Source: UBA2336 sp031395485 (GTDB lineage Bacteria > Bacteroidota > Bacteroidia > Cytophagales > Cyclobacteriaceae). From it: a stretch of DNA of 64,000 nucleotides. The notes beneath the pieces are model-generated. The model was given only the letters and a program-made list of their open reading frames with translations, made no database searches and had not been told where the DNA came from. Positions 1 to 10,171 of this stretch are shown piece after piece. Location: contig JANNUS010000016.1 in NCBI GenBank assembly GCA_031395485.1, positions 1 to 64,000 on the forward strand. Reading direction: 5' to 3'. How positions within the stretch are numbered: position 1 is the stretch's first letter; every line of letters begins with the position of its first letter. Position numbers and translations under genes: made by a program.

Positions 1-3000
1 GCATTCGATGCATTCGCATTCGGTGCAAACGTTACGCCCGCTGCCGGTACACTACTCCATGTACCTAAGCCTACACTCGCACTCGCTGCTAATAAAATAT
101 CTAAATCACATGCGCTGTTATCTACGCCAGCACTAATCACAGGAACCGCGTCAACAGTTACCGTGGGTGTTAATGACATTTGAAGACTACAACTTGTTGC
201 CACCGTTGTAGCTAAAACATTAAATGTTGTATTAGAGACTAATGCACCAGTCGGCAGATTTATTAAACCACCTGTACCAACCACAGGAGCGCCTAGCAAA
301 ATGTTGCCAACATTATTTCTTAGTTGATAGCTAACACCAACTGCAGAAGCAGTTACTGTAACGTTTGTACTATTCCCAGAACATATTGGAGTGACAGCCG
401 CAACAACCTTATCGGTTGGCAGCGCATTAACACTTAGGATTGTACTTTGAGTAAACGATTGTGTGCACGAAGGTGTAGTTAATCCTGTTATTTGAAGCGC
501 TTGTCCGTTGTTTGCAAAAGTTAAAACAGGAGTAGTAAAGGTTGCAACTCCTGAACCATTTGCCACAATACCTGGTATGGGTGCTTGCGCTGCACCATTG
601 ATCGTGTAGTTAACCGTTGATGTTGAGCCGGGCAACAATCCAGTTAAATTCATAGTAGCAATACTTCCATCACAAACAGGAGCAGCTTGTAAAACAGCCG
701 ACAATGTAGGAGCAGGATTTACAGTCAATAAAACCGCAGATGATGGTAATGACCCATTGATATTTGTAACAACACAATCATAACTAGCCGCATCACCAAT
801 CGCTACCGGATTAATATTATAGGAGGCAGCATTCGCTCCTGTAATATCCACTCCACCTTTACGCCATTGATAGGAAACAGCAGGAGTTCCTGAAGCTACG
901 ATTGTAAAAGTGGCTGAGCCTCCAGTACATGCTATAACCGCAGAAGGTTGAGTAGAAATTGCTGGAGATGTATTTGGTTCACCAACTTCAAAATCCCCAA
1001 AAGATGATAATCCACCAGTAGTTGAAATGGTTGGAGCTGCAACTGAGCTAGCAACACCCGTCCAATAGGGTGGTGATGGTTCATAACGCCTAATAACATA
1101 ATTAGCAGGAACTCCCGTATTGGATGTACTGGAAAAATCAAACGTTGCGTTCGTTGTAAACGTACCAGCTCCACTTTTTGAGAGGCTCCAGTAGTGATCA
1201 ACTTTCTTTGCTTGGTCAATGCCCGATGAATTTGCTATCGGTGTATTCTCATTTGGAACAGCTCCTGAGTTCACTGTTGCTCTTATAGTAACTGCACCCA
1301 CAACAGATGCACTAACCATTGTAACGGGCGCATAGGCTGTACCCCCGATTTCAAACTTACGTGTTGATCCTCCTGCGGGTAAAGTCCATTCAAGATTTCC
1401 AGTGATAAAATTGGTTGTACTTGCACCTGAAATGGCAGCGGAAGTAGAGGCCATTGACAAAATATTGGCACCTGTGTTTATTTTACCGCTTGATAATGTG
1501 AGGCTAGAAGTTATAGTTGTGTTTCCAGCTAATGAGGCATTTCCTGCAGACTGATTAACAACCAAATTGCCATATGTTCCAGTACCAATAGTTTGGTTTG
1601 CTCCGTAATATTCAACCGTACCGGTACTTACAGCCACACCATTGGCGGCTCCTGAAAAACGAATCGTAGCATTTGTATTTTGGGTGCTTGCGGATGCCAA
1701 CGTATTTCCTGCCATATCCAGAATGGCTGCAACATCGGATGATCCTCCGTTATCTAATAAGGTTGTTGTAGTTATGTTTCCGCCTGCTGTTTTTGTTCCA
1801 GCAGTAGTAATATTCAATGTTGAATAAGAACCACTGGCAACCGTCTGTGTTGCACCATAATACTCAACCGTACCGGTACCAATTGCAATTCCATTTGCTG
1901 CTCCTGAAAAACGAATCGTAGCTCCTGTATTCTCAACCGCACCTGACAATGTATTTCCAGCCATATCCAGGATGGCAGCAACATTCGAGGGTCCTCCATT
2001 ATCTAAGGTTGTTGTGGTGATACTACCCAATGCAGTTTTTGTTCCTGCGGTTGTAATATTAAGGGTGGCATATGTGCCACTGGCGACATTTTGAGTCGCT
2101 CCATAATATTCAACCGTACCTGAACCGATAGCCAGACCATTTGAAAGGCCTGAAAAACGAATAGTTGCTCCCGTATTTTGCGTACTGGCAGAGGTCAATG
2201 TAAAACCTACCATATCCAGTATGGCTGCGACATTGGATGAACCTCCGTTATCCAATAATGTTGTTGTAGTTAAGTTACCACCTGCAGTCTTGGTTCCGGC
2301 TGTAGTAATATTTAAGGTTGCATATGAACCAGTAGCAATGGTCTGTGTTGCTCCATAATAATCAACTGTACCTGTACTAATTGCGATACCATTGGCTGCT
2401 CCTGAAAAACGAATGGTTGCTCCCGTATTCTGCACGCTACCTGACAAGGTAAAGCCAGTCATATCCAGGATGGCTGCAACATTTGATGCTCCTCCGTTAT
2501 CTAAAATAGTTGTAGTAGTAATACCACCCAATGCAGTTTTTGTTCCGGCTGTTGTAATATTAAGTGTAGCGTATGTACCACCAGCAACATTTTGTGTTAC
2601 TCCGTAATACTCAACAGTTCCGGTGCCTACAGCTAGTCCATCGCTAGAAAATCGTATAGTTGAATTTGTATTTTCAACAGCTGCAGCAGTAAGTGTGTTG
2701 CCACTCATATTTAAAATAGATGCAACATTGGATGCACCACCATTGTCTAAAATGGTAGTTGCGTTGATTGATCCAACGGCTGTTTTTGTTCCAGCAGTAG
2801 TAATATTTAATGTAGCATAGGTGCCTCCTGCCACATTTTGCGTTGGTCCATAATATTCGACTATACCGGAACTTATTGCCAGACCATTTGATACTCCTGA
2901 AAATCGAATTGTCCCGGAGTTTGTAATTGTACCAGCAACATTCAAAAATCTGGTATTCAAATCAAACACACTGGAGTTAGTAACGTTGTTACTAACATCA

Positions 3001-4301
3001 ATGAGCGGCCCTCCAGGGTTTTTCTGCCCTGCACCTGAAATAGCAAGATTATAATATGAAGGAGTTGACGATACTGTCTGTACAACTCCGGCCACATAGC
3101 CAATGGTTGTACCCGATGAAATATTAATTGCTCCGAAAGAAGGAAATGTAGTAGCCGTGCCGACACTTCCTAAATTAAATGTACCCGATGTTAAATTTAA
3201 TGTGCCCGTTGATGTTAACTGAAATCCTCCATCGTTGAAAACACTGCTAGGTATTGAACCCCCAATTGTCAGATTACTTCCAGCCGCAATCGTTCTTGCA
3301 GCACCCAGTGTAACACCGTTTATATTATTAATTAAAACACCGCCTGTTCCGGAAAATGTTGCGGGAAATTCGATGCCCGTTGTTTGTGCACCAGAGCCAC
3401 GGTACTCAAGCGAGGCTGAAGCCCCATAGGTTGCAACGGTTCCCGCTGTTGTTGCAGTACCTTGCATGCTTAGTACCCCATTTACTGTTGCACCGGTTGT
3501 GGTTTTGGCCCCAGTACCTGATAGAGTGAGATTCGTATATGTAGTTGGAAACACAGTTTGCGCACCAGTATAATTAACCGTAGATGCTGTTCCGTTAAAA
3601 CTAAACGTTGATACCCCCGCATTTCCTGATGTAGTAATTGCAGGAATTCCGGATAAAATAAGTGCTGCAGATTGGGCTCCTGTAATTAGACTAACGGTAG
3701 TCGCGCTGTTGACGTTATTGGCAGTTACGCAGTCAAGGGTTCCTCCAATTGTATAGATGCCTGACTGAAATTGAACGATTGGCCGAGAGTCATTTGTACC
3801 GTTTCTTAATGATGTTAAATTAAAATTTCCAGTAGAATTGAAATTTGAAATTGTGCCTGTTAACGTGATTGCTGCATCAGCTGTTGGAGCTGTCGTGCCC
3901 CCAACATTTATGACTGTAGTAGTAATTGTTCCTAAACCTGTAAAAATTGCAGTCGTATTCGATCCATTACTATTTTGAATTGTAATGCCCGATACGGATG
4001 TTGCTGCCAACGTAATGCCAGTGTTGACTGTAATTGTAGTAGTTGTTGTGGACGTATTGTCAATTGTGATTGACAATACATTGGCATTTGTGGTAACCGT
4101 CATCGTGGCACCTGCCCTTATAACTACATTATCTCCAGTTCCCGGGGCTATACCTCCTACCCACGAAGTTCCAAGATTCCATGTACCACCAGCCACTGTA
4201 CTCGTAATCTGAGCAAATGAATCATTAAAACCGATAAAAAGAAGGGCAATAAAAAATACCGTAAAGACTGGAGATGATAGCCTTTGCAAAAAGCTTCTCA
4301 T
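1..4301 (-). CDS. Giant secreted repeat protein (adhesin-like), partial at left edge
   Basis: One minus-strand frame stays open from an ATG at 4301 to base 1 (about 1,433 residues, C-terminus outside the window). I checked the frame at several points. The N-terminus is a signal peptide (MRSFLQRLSSPVF..., cleaved near AQ) followed by long Thr/Ser/Gly/Asn-rich beta-strand sequence. Residues of about 480-900 contain six tandem units of 82-84 residues; each has a T-V-E/D-Y-Y-G motif and LDNGG..NVA.ILDM. Near residue 1146 there is an Ig-like stretch (YQWRKGG), followed by further Ig/PKD-like segments typical of Bacteroidota surface proteins. A type IX sorting domain would be expected at the missing end, which is inference. 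It lies 170 bases downstream of the lipoprotein gene on the same strand and may belong to that transcription unit. The substrate or ligand is unknown; adhesion or extracellular matrix is the simplest guess. Confidence 0.85.
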   Translation of the reverse strand, partial: MRSFLQRLSSPVFTVFFIALLFIGFNDSFAQITSTVAGGTWNLGTSWVGGIAPGTGDNVVIRAGATMTVTTNANVLSITIDNTSTTTTTITVNTGITLAATSVSGITIQNSNGSNTTAIFTGLGTITTTVINVGGTTAPTADAAITLTGTISNFNSTGNFNLTSLRNGTNDSRPIVQFQSGIYTIGGTLDCVTANNVNSATTVSLITGAQSAALILSGIPAITTSGNAGVSTFSFNGTASTVNYTGAQTVFPTTYTNLTLSGTGAKTTTGATVNGVLSMQGTATTAGTVATYGASASLEYRGSGAQTTGIEFPATFSGTGGVLINNINGVTLGAARTIAAGSNLTIGGSIPSSVFNDGGFQLTSTGTLNLTSGTFNLGSVGTATTFPSFGAINISSGTTIGYVAGVVQTVSSTPSYYNLAISGAGQKNPGGPLIDVSNNVTNSSVFDLNTRFLNVAGTITNSGTIRFSGVSNGLAISSGIVEYYGPTQNVAGGTYATLNITTAGTKTAVGSINATTILDNGGASNVASILNMSGNTLTAAAVENTNSTIRFSSDGLAVGTGTVEYYGVTQNVAGGTYATLNITTAGTKTALGGITTTTILDNGGASNVAAILDMTGFTLSGSVQNTGATIRFSGAANGIAISTGTVDYYGATQTIATGSYATLNITTAGTKTAGGNLTTTTLLDNGGSSNVAAILDMVGFTLTSASTQNTGATIRFSGLSNGLAIGSGTVEYYGATQNVASGTYATLNITTAGTKTALGSITTTTLDNGGPSNVAAILDMAGNTLSGAVENTGATIRFSGAANGIAIGTGTVEYYGATQTVASGSYSTLNITTAGTKTAGGNITTTTLLDNGGSSDVAAILDMAGNTLASASTQNTNATIRFSGAANGVAVSTGTVEYYGANQTIGTGTYGNLVVNQSAGNASLAGNTTITSSLTLSSGKINTGANILSMASTSAAISGASTTNFITGNLEWTLPAGGSTRKFEIGGTAYAPVTMVSASVVGAVTIRATVNSGAVPNENTPIANSSGIDQAKKVDHYWSLSKSGAGTFTTNATFDFSSTSNTGVPANYVIRRYEPSPPYWTGVASSVAAPTISTTGGLSSFGDFEVGEPNTSPAISTQPSAVIACTGGSATFTIVASGTPAVSYQWRKGGVDITGANAASYNINPVAIGDAASYDCVVTNINGSLPSSAVLLTVNPAPTLSAVLQAAPVCDGSIATMNLTGLLPGSTSTVNYTINGAAQAPIPGIVANGSGVATFTTPVLTFANNGQALQITGLTTPSCTQSFTQSTILSVNALPTDKVVAAVTPICSGNSTNVTVTASAVGVSYQLRNNVGNILLGAPVVGTGGLINLPTGALVSNTTFNVLATTVATSCSLQMSLTPTVTVDAVPVISAGVDNSACDLDILLAASASVGLGTWSSVPAAGVTFAPNANASN
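1600..2860 (-). repeat. Six tandem ~249-bp coding repeats
   Basis: Within the giant gene the conserved Tyr-Tyr codon pair begins at 1605, 1857, 2103, 2355, 2604 and 2850 on the plus coordinates, giving periods of 252, 246, 252, 249 and 246 bases, always a multiple of three. Units alternate between two flavours: TALG.ITTTT with a VENT or VQNT ending, and TAGGN.TTTTLLDNGGSS with an STQNT ending. The array therefore seems to have grown partly by duplication of a roughly 498-base dimer. Confidence 0.85.
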
Positions 4302-4471
4302 GACATTAGAGATAACGGATACCCCTTTGAAAAAGGAAAAATGAACCAAAGGAAATAGGCCAAAGGCAAAAAAAAGTATAGAATTTACACGGGTAAAAAT
4401 TTGCATACAGGACTCAGCCAGCTATAAATCTTGAATCATTAAAAAAAACAAAAAGTAACCGCAAAATAGTA

Positions 4472-5749
4472 CTAAAAATCACCATTTGCCTTTAATTTTA
4501 TCAACGCAATTTTCTTTTGGTTTGTCAGGTTCATTGTCCCTAAAATTATTATATCGCCATTGGGTGCTTCCGCTACCACTTTACCCGTATCATCGTTGGT
4601 GGGGGTACCAAATGTAAAGCCGCTCGCCCATGCTGGGTCTTGATCGCCTGTGAATGAATTCACTTTGGTTAACCAAATATCGCGTGTAGCATCCGATTCG
4701 CTAATGATGTTGCCTACAACATAACAAGCGGCACCACTTGGAAAGATTGAGACTCCTTCAGCAAAGTTGCCAACATTATTTTCAAAACTTTTTAAAGCAT
4801 TTAGATTGGTTCCAGCTGATACTATTCGCGTCTTCGTAATAAAAACAGTGCTTGAGTTGGCTAATCCTATAGAAGTACCAATAGAGTAAAAACTACCTTC
4901 TGGTGAACTCACTGTTTGGTTCATGCGCTCTTCTCTAACGTTATCTCCAGCGTACAGTATTACGCCAGCAACACTCCCTGCATCATCCTCAAAAACATTA
5001 AACACAAAATTTCCTTCAAAATTTAAAGCAGCAATAGCTTCTCCATCCGTAACATGGTTCGAATATTCAGCGTTCATAAAAACTCCAGGTGCAGTTTCAA
5101 AAACCTTTACAACCGAACCGAGCGTTGACCCACCCTTTCTATCCTGGTTTGAATCGAATTTTGAAAAAGTATTATTAAATCGAACATACAGTAAATCTTC
5201 CTTATCATTTATCGGCAGTGAGGTATTTCCTCCTGTGTTTAGTGTATCCGGATCAAGTGTATTACCAACAACATAAAAGCCTCCATCAGAGAGTGGCGTA
5301 ACAGACTGTCCAAACTGATCGGCCAATAAATCATACACCAGACTGTCACTGTTCAACTTATTTCCATCATCGCCAATTCGAATAAGTTTGAAGTGACGTT
5401 GATCGACACCCACATTTATGTTCGATAGAATCACGTACCCACCCGGAATAAGTTCAATGTCCTGAGCAAAGTCAACACCGTTGCCAAATGTCATTTCCCA
5501 AAGCACTTCCCCCTCGGGGCTAGTTTTAGTCACGTATATTTTTGTGTTGCCTGAGTTTGCTGGAAACTCGGTAGTGCCTATTAAAACAATCGTACCATCG
5601 GCATTCACAACCATGTCGGCCGCCTCGTGATCGCCATCCAATCCGTAGTATTTAATGAAATATTTTTTGTGCGTATCGCCATCATCTGTAACGCACGTAG
5701 TAGCGAGAAGTAAAAGCCCAATAAAAATCAAACTGACATTAGTTCTCAT
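4472..5749 (-). CDS. Predicted surface lipoprotein with propeller-like repeats
   Basis: 425 residues. The N-terminus (MRTNVSLIFIGLLLLATTC) looks like a lipoprotein signal with Cys near residue 19, although the lipobox is not canonical. The mature part has recurring blocks of the type 'G..VILGTTEFP..., K.SPEGEVLWEMTFG, GGYVILSN, DGGFYVVGNT', spaced as in secreted beta-propellers of Bacteroidota that track events or bind surface ligands. The start overlaps the end of the upstream barrel gene by 11 bases (5739-5749), which argues for translational coupling and a shared job at the outer membrane. No catalytic motif was seen. Function unknown. Confidence 0.8.
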   Translation of the reverse strand: MRTNVSLIFIGLLLLATTCVTDDGDTHKKYFIKYYGLDGDHEAADMVVNADGTIVLIGTTEFPANSGNTKIYVTKTSPEGEVLWEMTFGNGVDFAQDIELIPGGYVILSNINVGVDQRHFKLIRIGDDGNKLNSDSLVYDLLADQFGQSVTPLSDGGFYVVGNTLDPDTLNTGGNTSLPINDKEDLLYVRFNNTFSKFDSNQDRKGGSTLGSVVKVFETAPGVFMNAEYSNHVTDGEAIAALNFEGNFVFNVFEDDAGSVAGVILYAGDNVREERMNQTVSSPEGSFYSIGTSIGLANSSTVFITKTRIVSAGTNLNALKSFENNVGNFAEGVSIFPSGAACYVVGNIISESDATRDIWLTKVNSFTGDQDPAWASGFTFGTPTNDDTGKVVAEAPNGDIIILGTMNLTNQKKIALIKLKANGDF

Positions 5750-6863
5750 CTGTCTGCTTTTTGATTTTCCGTAAAATTCCTTTTGTCCTCACTTTTTTTA
5801 CTTCCCTTGGCTTATAGAGGGGATATACAAATCCAACAGAAAGGGATAGATTATCAAGCCGCAGGAAATCATCGACATAACCACTCCTTCCAATTTCTTC
5901 GGTTTCATAAACGGTTTCTTTTTTAACAATATTTGACAGTCCGAATGCATATCGCAAATCCAAAAACCAGTAATTCAAACCTTTCTTTAGTCGTGCTCCT
6001 CCTCCAACAACAAAAGATCGATTAAGACGAGTGCGTATACCTGTATAATCTCGGCTTGGGCTTACATAGGTTTCAGTAGTTAAGTTACCAATTTCGGGAT
6101 CGGGGTTTTCATCCTGGTTTTGGCTGATAACTTTTAGTTTATCAGACAACAGAAAATTTAATGAATAACCCAAGTAACCATACGGCTTGATCGGGCTATT
6201 ATTTTTATGCGTGTACTTAACCATTACTGGAACGATCAACGAAGTTTGCTGATCGGTAGACTCCAGAATATCTCTTCCAAAAATATTGCTACGGGTACGT
6301 CTGTAGGATACACTGTTAAAGTTTAGTTCACCCGATACGCTAATATTATTTGTAACATGCCAATCGGTACCAACCCCAACCTGAATTCCGGCTCGCAAGG
6401 AATATTTATCAACTGGTATTCCGCCAGACCCATTGTATGTATATAAACTATTGATAACACGCGCAACAGATGTGTTACCTCCGGCACGGCCATAAAGAGA
6501 AAATATGGGTGCTGCTGTGAATTTCTTGCTTAGGTAAACAACATCAATTGGGTCAACGTCTGGATTCGTTTCGTATTCCGGGTTTGCTCTAAGTACTTTT
6601 AAATAGCTGTCCTCTGCCGAAATCGGATCTTGCAGCAAAAGATAGGTTTGTGTTAGTAACAAAAAAGCACGTTGCCGCTGCTCATTTGAAAAGCCCTTAT
6701 CGATACACGGCTTAAGCATACCCGGAATGCCATAAAACCGACCTGCTTCAAACTCGGCTGCAGCTGCATTCAATTGCTCTTCACACGTAATACTTTGTGC
6801 ATATAAACTTGCACTCAGCACACTGGTAACGATCAAGCCAACGATAGTTCTCCAAATGTTCAT
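5739..6863 (-). CDS. Outer-membrane beta-barrel protein with N-terminal TPR-like region
   Basis: 374 residues. A signal peptide (about 1-22, ending LYAQ) precedes a helical TPR-like stretch (about 25-100, with LLLTQTYLLLQDPISAEDSYLKVLRANP) and then a beta-barrel of alternating aromatic strands (YGRAGGNTSV..., WYFLDLRYAFGLS..., LSVGFVYPLYKP). The C-terminal tail is short and basic. The start codon immediately follows the stop of the nSTAND1/WD40 gene with no gap, and the 3' end overlaps the next gene. The three proteins are therefore almost surely co-expressed, linking an inner-membrane ATPase to the outer membrane. The family resembles generic PorT-like barrels; transport or anchoring cannot be told apart. 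Confidence 0.8.
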   Translation of the reverse strand: MNIWRTIVGLIVTSVLSASLYAQSITCEEQLNAAAAEFEAGRFYGIPGMLKPCIDKGFSNEQRQRAFLLLTQTYLLLQDPISAEDSYLKVLRANPEYETNPDVDPIDVVYLSKKFTAAPIFSLYGRAGGNTSVARVINSLYTYNGSGGIPVDKYSLRAGIQVGVGTDWHVTNNISVSGELNFNSVSYRRTRSNIFGRDILESTDQQTSLIVPVMVKYTHKNNSPIKPYGYLGYSLNFLLSDKLKVISQNQDENPDPEIGNLTTETYVSPSRDYTGIRTRLNRSFVVGGGARLKKGLNYWFLDLRYAFGLSNIVKKETVYETEEIGRSGYVDDFLRLDNLSLSVGFVYPLYKPREVKKVRTKGILRKIKKQTDEN

Positions 6864-9800
6864 TTACTCGTAATCTTTAATCAAAATATTAGTACAGGTA
6901 TTCTCAAAATCAATATCAATGCCTACATATTTAGTCCATTCATCGGGTGTCATGTTTCGCGTTAACTTAGGGCACACCTGACTTGCCAATAAAGCAGGAT
7001 CGGTTGGCCATACTCGTATTTCAGATTCATGACAAGCAGCAAGTAGGTAGTCAGAGTTTTTTGTGAAGGCAATGTCCCAGATAAATCCATTATTATTATC
7101 CATTACGATTGGGAGATCCTCGGGGTAATCTAGTACCCACATTTGTAACCGTTTATCAGCGCCCGCACTTGCTAACAATTTGCCATCGGGACTGAATTCA
7201 ATATCGTATACACCTGCTTTATGGCCCGTGAACGGACGAGCATCTTTTGTGCGTGTCTGCATGTCGAACATTTTGACCAAGCCCCTTTTATCTTTTATCT
7301 CATAGGTTCCAAAGGCTAATTTTTTTCCATCGGGGCTGAATCGAACCGTTAATATCTGAGCAGCCGAATCTTTATAAACTACTTGTGATTGATTCGTTTG
7401 AAGGTCAATCAAAACTAGCTCACCTGACCACGCACCTCCAGCAAGCCACTTACCATCAGCACTAACCGATATAGCTTTTAATTCATATGGTAAAGTAAGC
7501 AACGGAACTGCCTTGCCGGTTACGTGATTAACTAACGAAACTGTCTTATTTGATTTACTAACTACAAACCCCGAGTTATCAGGCAAGAATTCAATGTCAT
7601 TAGTAGCTCCGGCTAATCCTTTTACCGATACTGGTTTTGTTTTGCCGCTTGCCAGATCGAAAATTTGAACAGCGGCAGAGTCAGTTCCATTTACTAAATA
7701 TTTTTCATCACGGCTTAATACCACAATTCTGTTAGGGTACGGATTCTCATAGCTGGTTGGTTTACCCGTTAGGTCTTTATAATTCCCTGAAAATATTCTT
7801 CCATCGGCTGCGGCAGCATAAAACTGCGAACCCGTTGAAGTCACAGCAATTGAATTCATTCTGTTCCGTGCAGGCCCTTGAACCTTTATTGCATTATAGG
7901 TTGAACCTGACAAGCCTTTCAACGCGTGATATAAACCAGTATAGATATAAGGATCATATGGTTTGCCTTTAAACCTTCGATGGAAATGAAACGCTTGCAT
8001 CGATTGCAATCCTGCAAGGTTTTTATCGTCATCTTCCTGAACAGATTTTGCCGCCAACGCTTGCGCGATTGTAAGCATGTATAGGGCATTCTTTCCTTCG
8101 AAATTCTCCTTCGCTATCAGGGTTTGCTTTTCAGCTTCAATTCTAGCTACCTTCTCATTTTCACTTGCCGAAATTGCAATTTGTTCTTGTTGCTGAGCTT
8201 TGATTAATGCTCCTATTGCTATATTTTTTTCAACTTGAAGCTGCTTAAGGGTTGACTGAAGTTGGTTATTCAATTTCTCTGCTTGATTCTTTGCTTTTTC
8301 TGCCTGCTTCTGAGAGAATATGGCCGCGCTCTTTTGGATTTCGGCTTCTGCCTGCTGCTTTTTAGCCTCCGATTTTTGAATATTAGCCTCCACTAAATTT
8401 TTGTCGGCATCAATTTTCTGCAAGTAAGCATAGACAAAAAACAAGATGGCTATAATAGCTGCTATACCAAGTATAATGGCTGTTGCCCGGGCTCTGCGCA
8501 ACATGCGCCTTTGCAACATCTCTTGATTCTTGAGTTCGGCTTCGTAGGTAATCCTACTCGTATCCAAAAACACAATAGCCCGTTCAAAAGCTTCATCGTA
8601 ACGTTGAGCCCATTCACGGGTTGGTCGTTGTTTCTTTTGCCAGTTAAGAGCCAGTTGCAAATCTGGTGGGCGCCATAAACCAGTTTTACCAATCTGGTAC
8701 ATAGCAGCAGCATCTGAAAGTCGCTTGTACATGGTAGCTGATTCGAACTCTTCCTCTACCCAGGCGTCTAACTTATTCCAAATTCGCATTAAACTTTCAT
8801 GCGAAAGCTCAATAACCGAATCACTCGTGAGCGGTACGTAATGTGCGGGCATTAAAAAAGACCGGCCCGGTTTGCGGAAATGCTCCACAACTCTGATTAC
8901 CTCCTCCGGATCTGCTTCCGCTAAATCTGCTACCAAACTCAACTTGCTTGGCCTGCGCATTCCTTTGTTATCCTGACTTTTTTCAGTTATGCTTTTAAAT
9001 AAAACTTCTGCGATTTCCTTTTCTCGGGATGTAAGCTCCTCGAAAATTTCATTTGCGTGTTGCGATAGTGCCTGCGAAACCTTTCCGATTGCATTATAAT
9101 GGCGCAAATCCATCGGCTCGCCCTCTTCGCGATTACCGACCCAATAATCCCATGTCCGCAGCAGGGCATGTTGCAGAATAGGCAAGTGATCCTGATTCTT
9201 GCCCATGTCGCTCAAAAGCTTCTTTACGAGTCGCTGTGATATTCTTCCACCGCCTACCGCAACCGGCCCTTCAATTACCATTCGCTTTTGTTCGCGAGAC
9301 ATCTGCGGAACGAGGTAATTGCTTTTATTGATTTCATCGGTCAGTCTTGGAAAAACTGAACAGCTTGCAATAAAATCCGATCGCATCGTGATAGCTGAGT
9401 ACACGGGGATATCGCGCTGTTGAATTGCTGTAAGTATCAGATTTACATACTCTTGAGATTCGTTAACGTGCTCGTCATCCGAAACTTCATCTTGTACTCT
9501 GAACAATTCTTCAAACTGGTCGATCATAAAGAACACGTTCTCTAATTTATGCTCTTGCAGATAGCGAGCGACTTCTACAAGCCCATTAGAGCCACTTCGT
9601 AAAACTGAATGAATGATCGATTTATGGATAGGCTTATCCTCAACCGAAATGCGATTGGAAGTAGCCAAATATTCTACAATAGAATTGGTAAGGTTTTGTA
9701 TTGGAGAAGTGCCCGGTCGGGTAATAATAATATTCCAATTTGGGCCCGTTTGGGTAACAAATCCTCCAAACAATACGGGTACAAGGCCGCAATACATAAG

Positions 9801-10022
9801 GGAAGATTTACCACTTCCTGAGTAGCCCATTACACAAACAAATCTATTCTGAGACAACTTTGTCAGAATATCATCTACCTGCCCCTCTCGCCCAAAAAAT
9901 AAGTGACTTTCGTCAACGGTAAAAGGACGTAATCCTGGAAATGGATTAGTCGTACCTGGATCCAAAACGATTTGATTTCCAGGAACTACACCAAGTTCTT
10001 CAGACTGCAGCGGGTTGCCCAT
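6864..10022 (-). CDS. nSTAND1 signalling NTPase with transmembrane helix, coiled coil and WD40 repeats
   Basis: 1,052 residues. The N-terminal NPFPGLRPF....LFFGRE signature, Walker A GYSGSGKS (about 66-73), Walker B FFMIDQFEELF (about 164-174) and MRSDF (about 213-217) mark a nSTAND1 NTPase of the STAND class. A strong membrane helix follows at about 513-534, then a long Gln/Lys/Glu/Ala-rich coiled coil (about 540-645) and a C-terminal WD40 propeller (about 715-1040, e.g. VRFSPDGKKLAFG, DIEFSPDGKLLASAGADKRLQMW). STAND proteins are ATP-driven switches that oligomerise on sensing a ligand; here the membrane helix would separate the NTPase from the propeller. It heads an operon with a barrel and a propeller lipoprotein. 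No protease, nuclease or TIR effector is fused, so a defence role is not supported by the sequence. Confidence 0.88.
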   Translation of the reverse strand: MGNPLQSEELGVVPGNQIVLDPGTTNPFPGLRPFTVDESHLFFGREGQVDDILTKLSQNRFVCVMGYSGSGKSSLMYCGLVPVLFGGFVTQTGPNWNIIITRPGTSPIQNLTNSIVEYLATSNRISVEDKPIHKSIIHSVLRSGSNGLVEVARYLQEHKLENVFFMIDQFEELFRVQDEVSDDEHVNESQEYVNLILTAIQQRDIPVYSAITMRSDFIASCSVFPRLTDEINKSNYLVPQMSREQKRMVIEGPVAVGGGRISQRLVKKLLSDMGKNQDHLPILQHALLRTWDYWVGNREEGEPMDLRHYNAIGKVSQALSQHANEIFEELTSREKEIAEVLFKSITEKSQDNKGMRRPSKLSLVADLAEADPEEVIRVVEHFRKPGRSFLMPAHYVPLTSDSVIELSHESLMRIWNKLDAWVEEEFESATMYKRLSDAAAMYQIGKTGLWRPPDLQLALNWQKKQRPTREWAQRYDEAFERAIVFLDTSRITYEAELKNQEMLQRRMLRRARATAIILGIAAIIAILFFVYAYLQKIDADKNLVEANIQKSEAKKQQAEAEIQKSAAIFSQKQAEKAKNQAEKLNNQLQSTLKQLQVEKNIAIGALIKAQQQEQIAISASENEKVARIEAEKQTLIAKENFEGKNALYMLTIAQALAAKSVQEDDDKNLAGLQSMQAFHFHRRFKGKPYDPYIYTGLYHALKGLSGSTYNAIKVQGPARNRMNSIAVTSTGSQFYAAAADGRIFSGNYKDLTGKPTSYENPYPNRIVVLSRDEKYLVNGTDSAAVQIFDLASGKTKPVSVKGLAGATNDIEFLPDNSGFVVSKSNKTVSLVNHVTGKAVPLLTLPYELKAISVSADGKWLAGGAWSGELVLIDLQTNQSQVVYKDSAAQILTVRFSPDGKKLAFGTYEIKDKRGLVKMFDMQTRTKDARPFTGHKAGVYDIEFSPDGKLLASAGADKRLQMWVLDYPEDLPIVMDNNNGFIWDIAFTKNSDYLLAACHESEIRVWPTDPALLASQVCPKLTRNMTPDEWTKYVGIDIDFENTCTNILIKDYE

Positions 10023-10171
10023 AATTTAGCTACAAAGAACCTGAAATTTAACGAATTGAGTCCATAATGCTATGTACACACTTTAAAGAATTAGCTTAAA
10101 AAATTATCTTTACAGATAGCTTAAAAAATGAATTCCAACAAGTAACCAAAAAATCTGCTAATAATCAAATT

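Noticed and set aside
1600..2860. CRISPR-like or satellite array
   Set aside because: The period is about 249 bases, always a multiple of three, and codes for protein; there are no short repeats with unique spacers.
932..4212. Numerous short reading frames on both strands
   Set aside because: They lie in other frames of the giant minus-strand gene, whose frame is open from 4301 to base 1; their repeats simply mirror its tandem units.
4923..5276. Plus-strand reading frame of 117 residues
   Set aside because: It is antisense to the lipoprotein gene and has no protein-like features.
6864..10022. Antiviral STAND (Avs-like) defence system
   Set aside because: No effector domain is fused and no neighbouring defence gene is seen; the neighbours are outer-membrane proteins.
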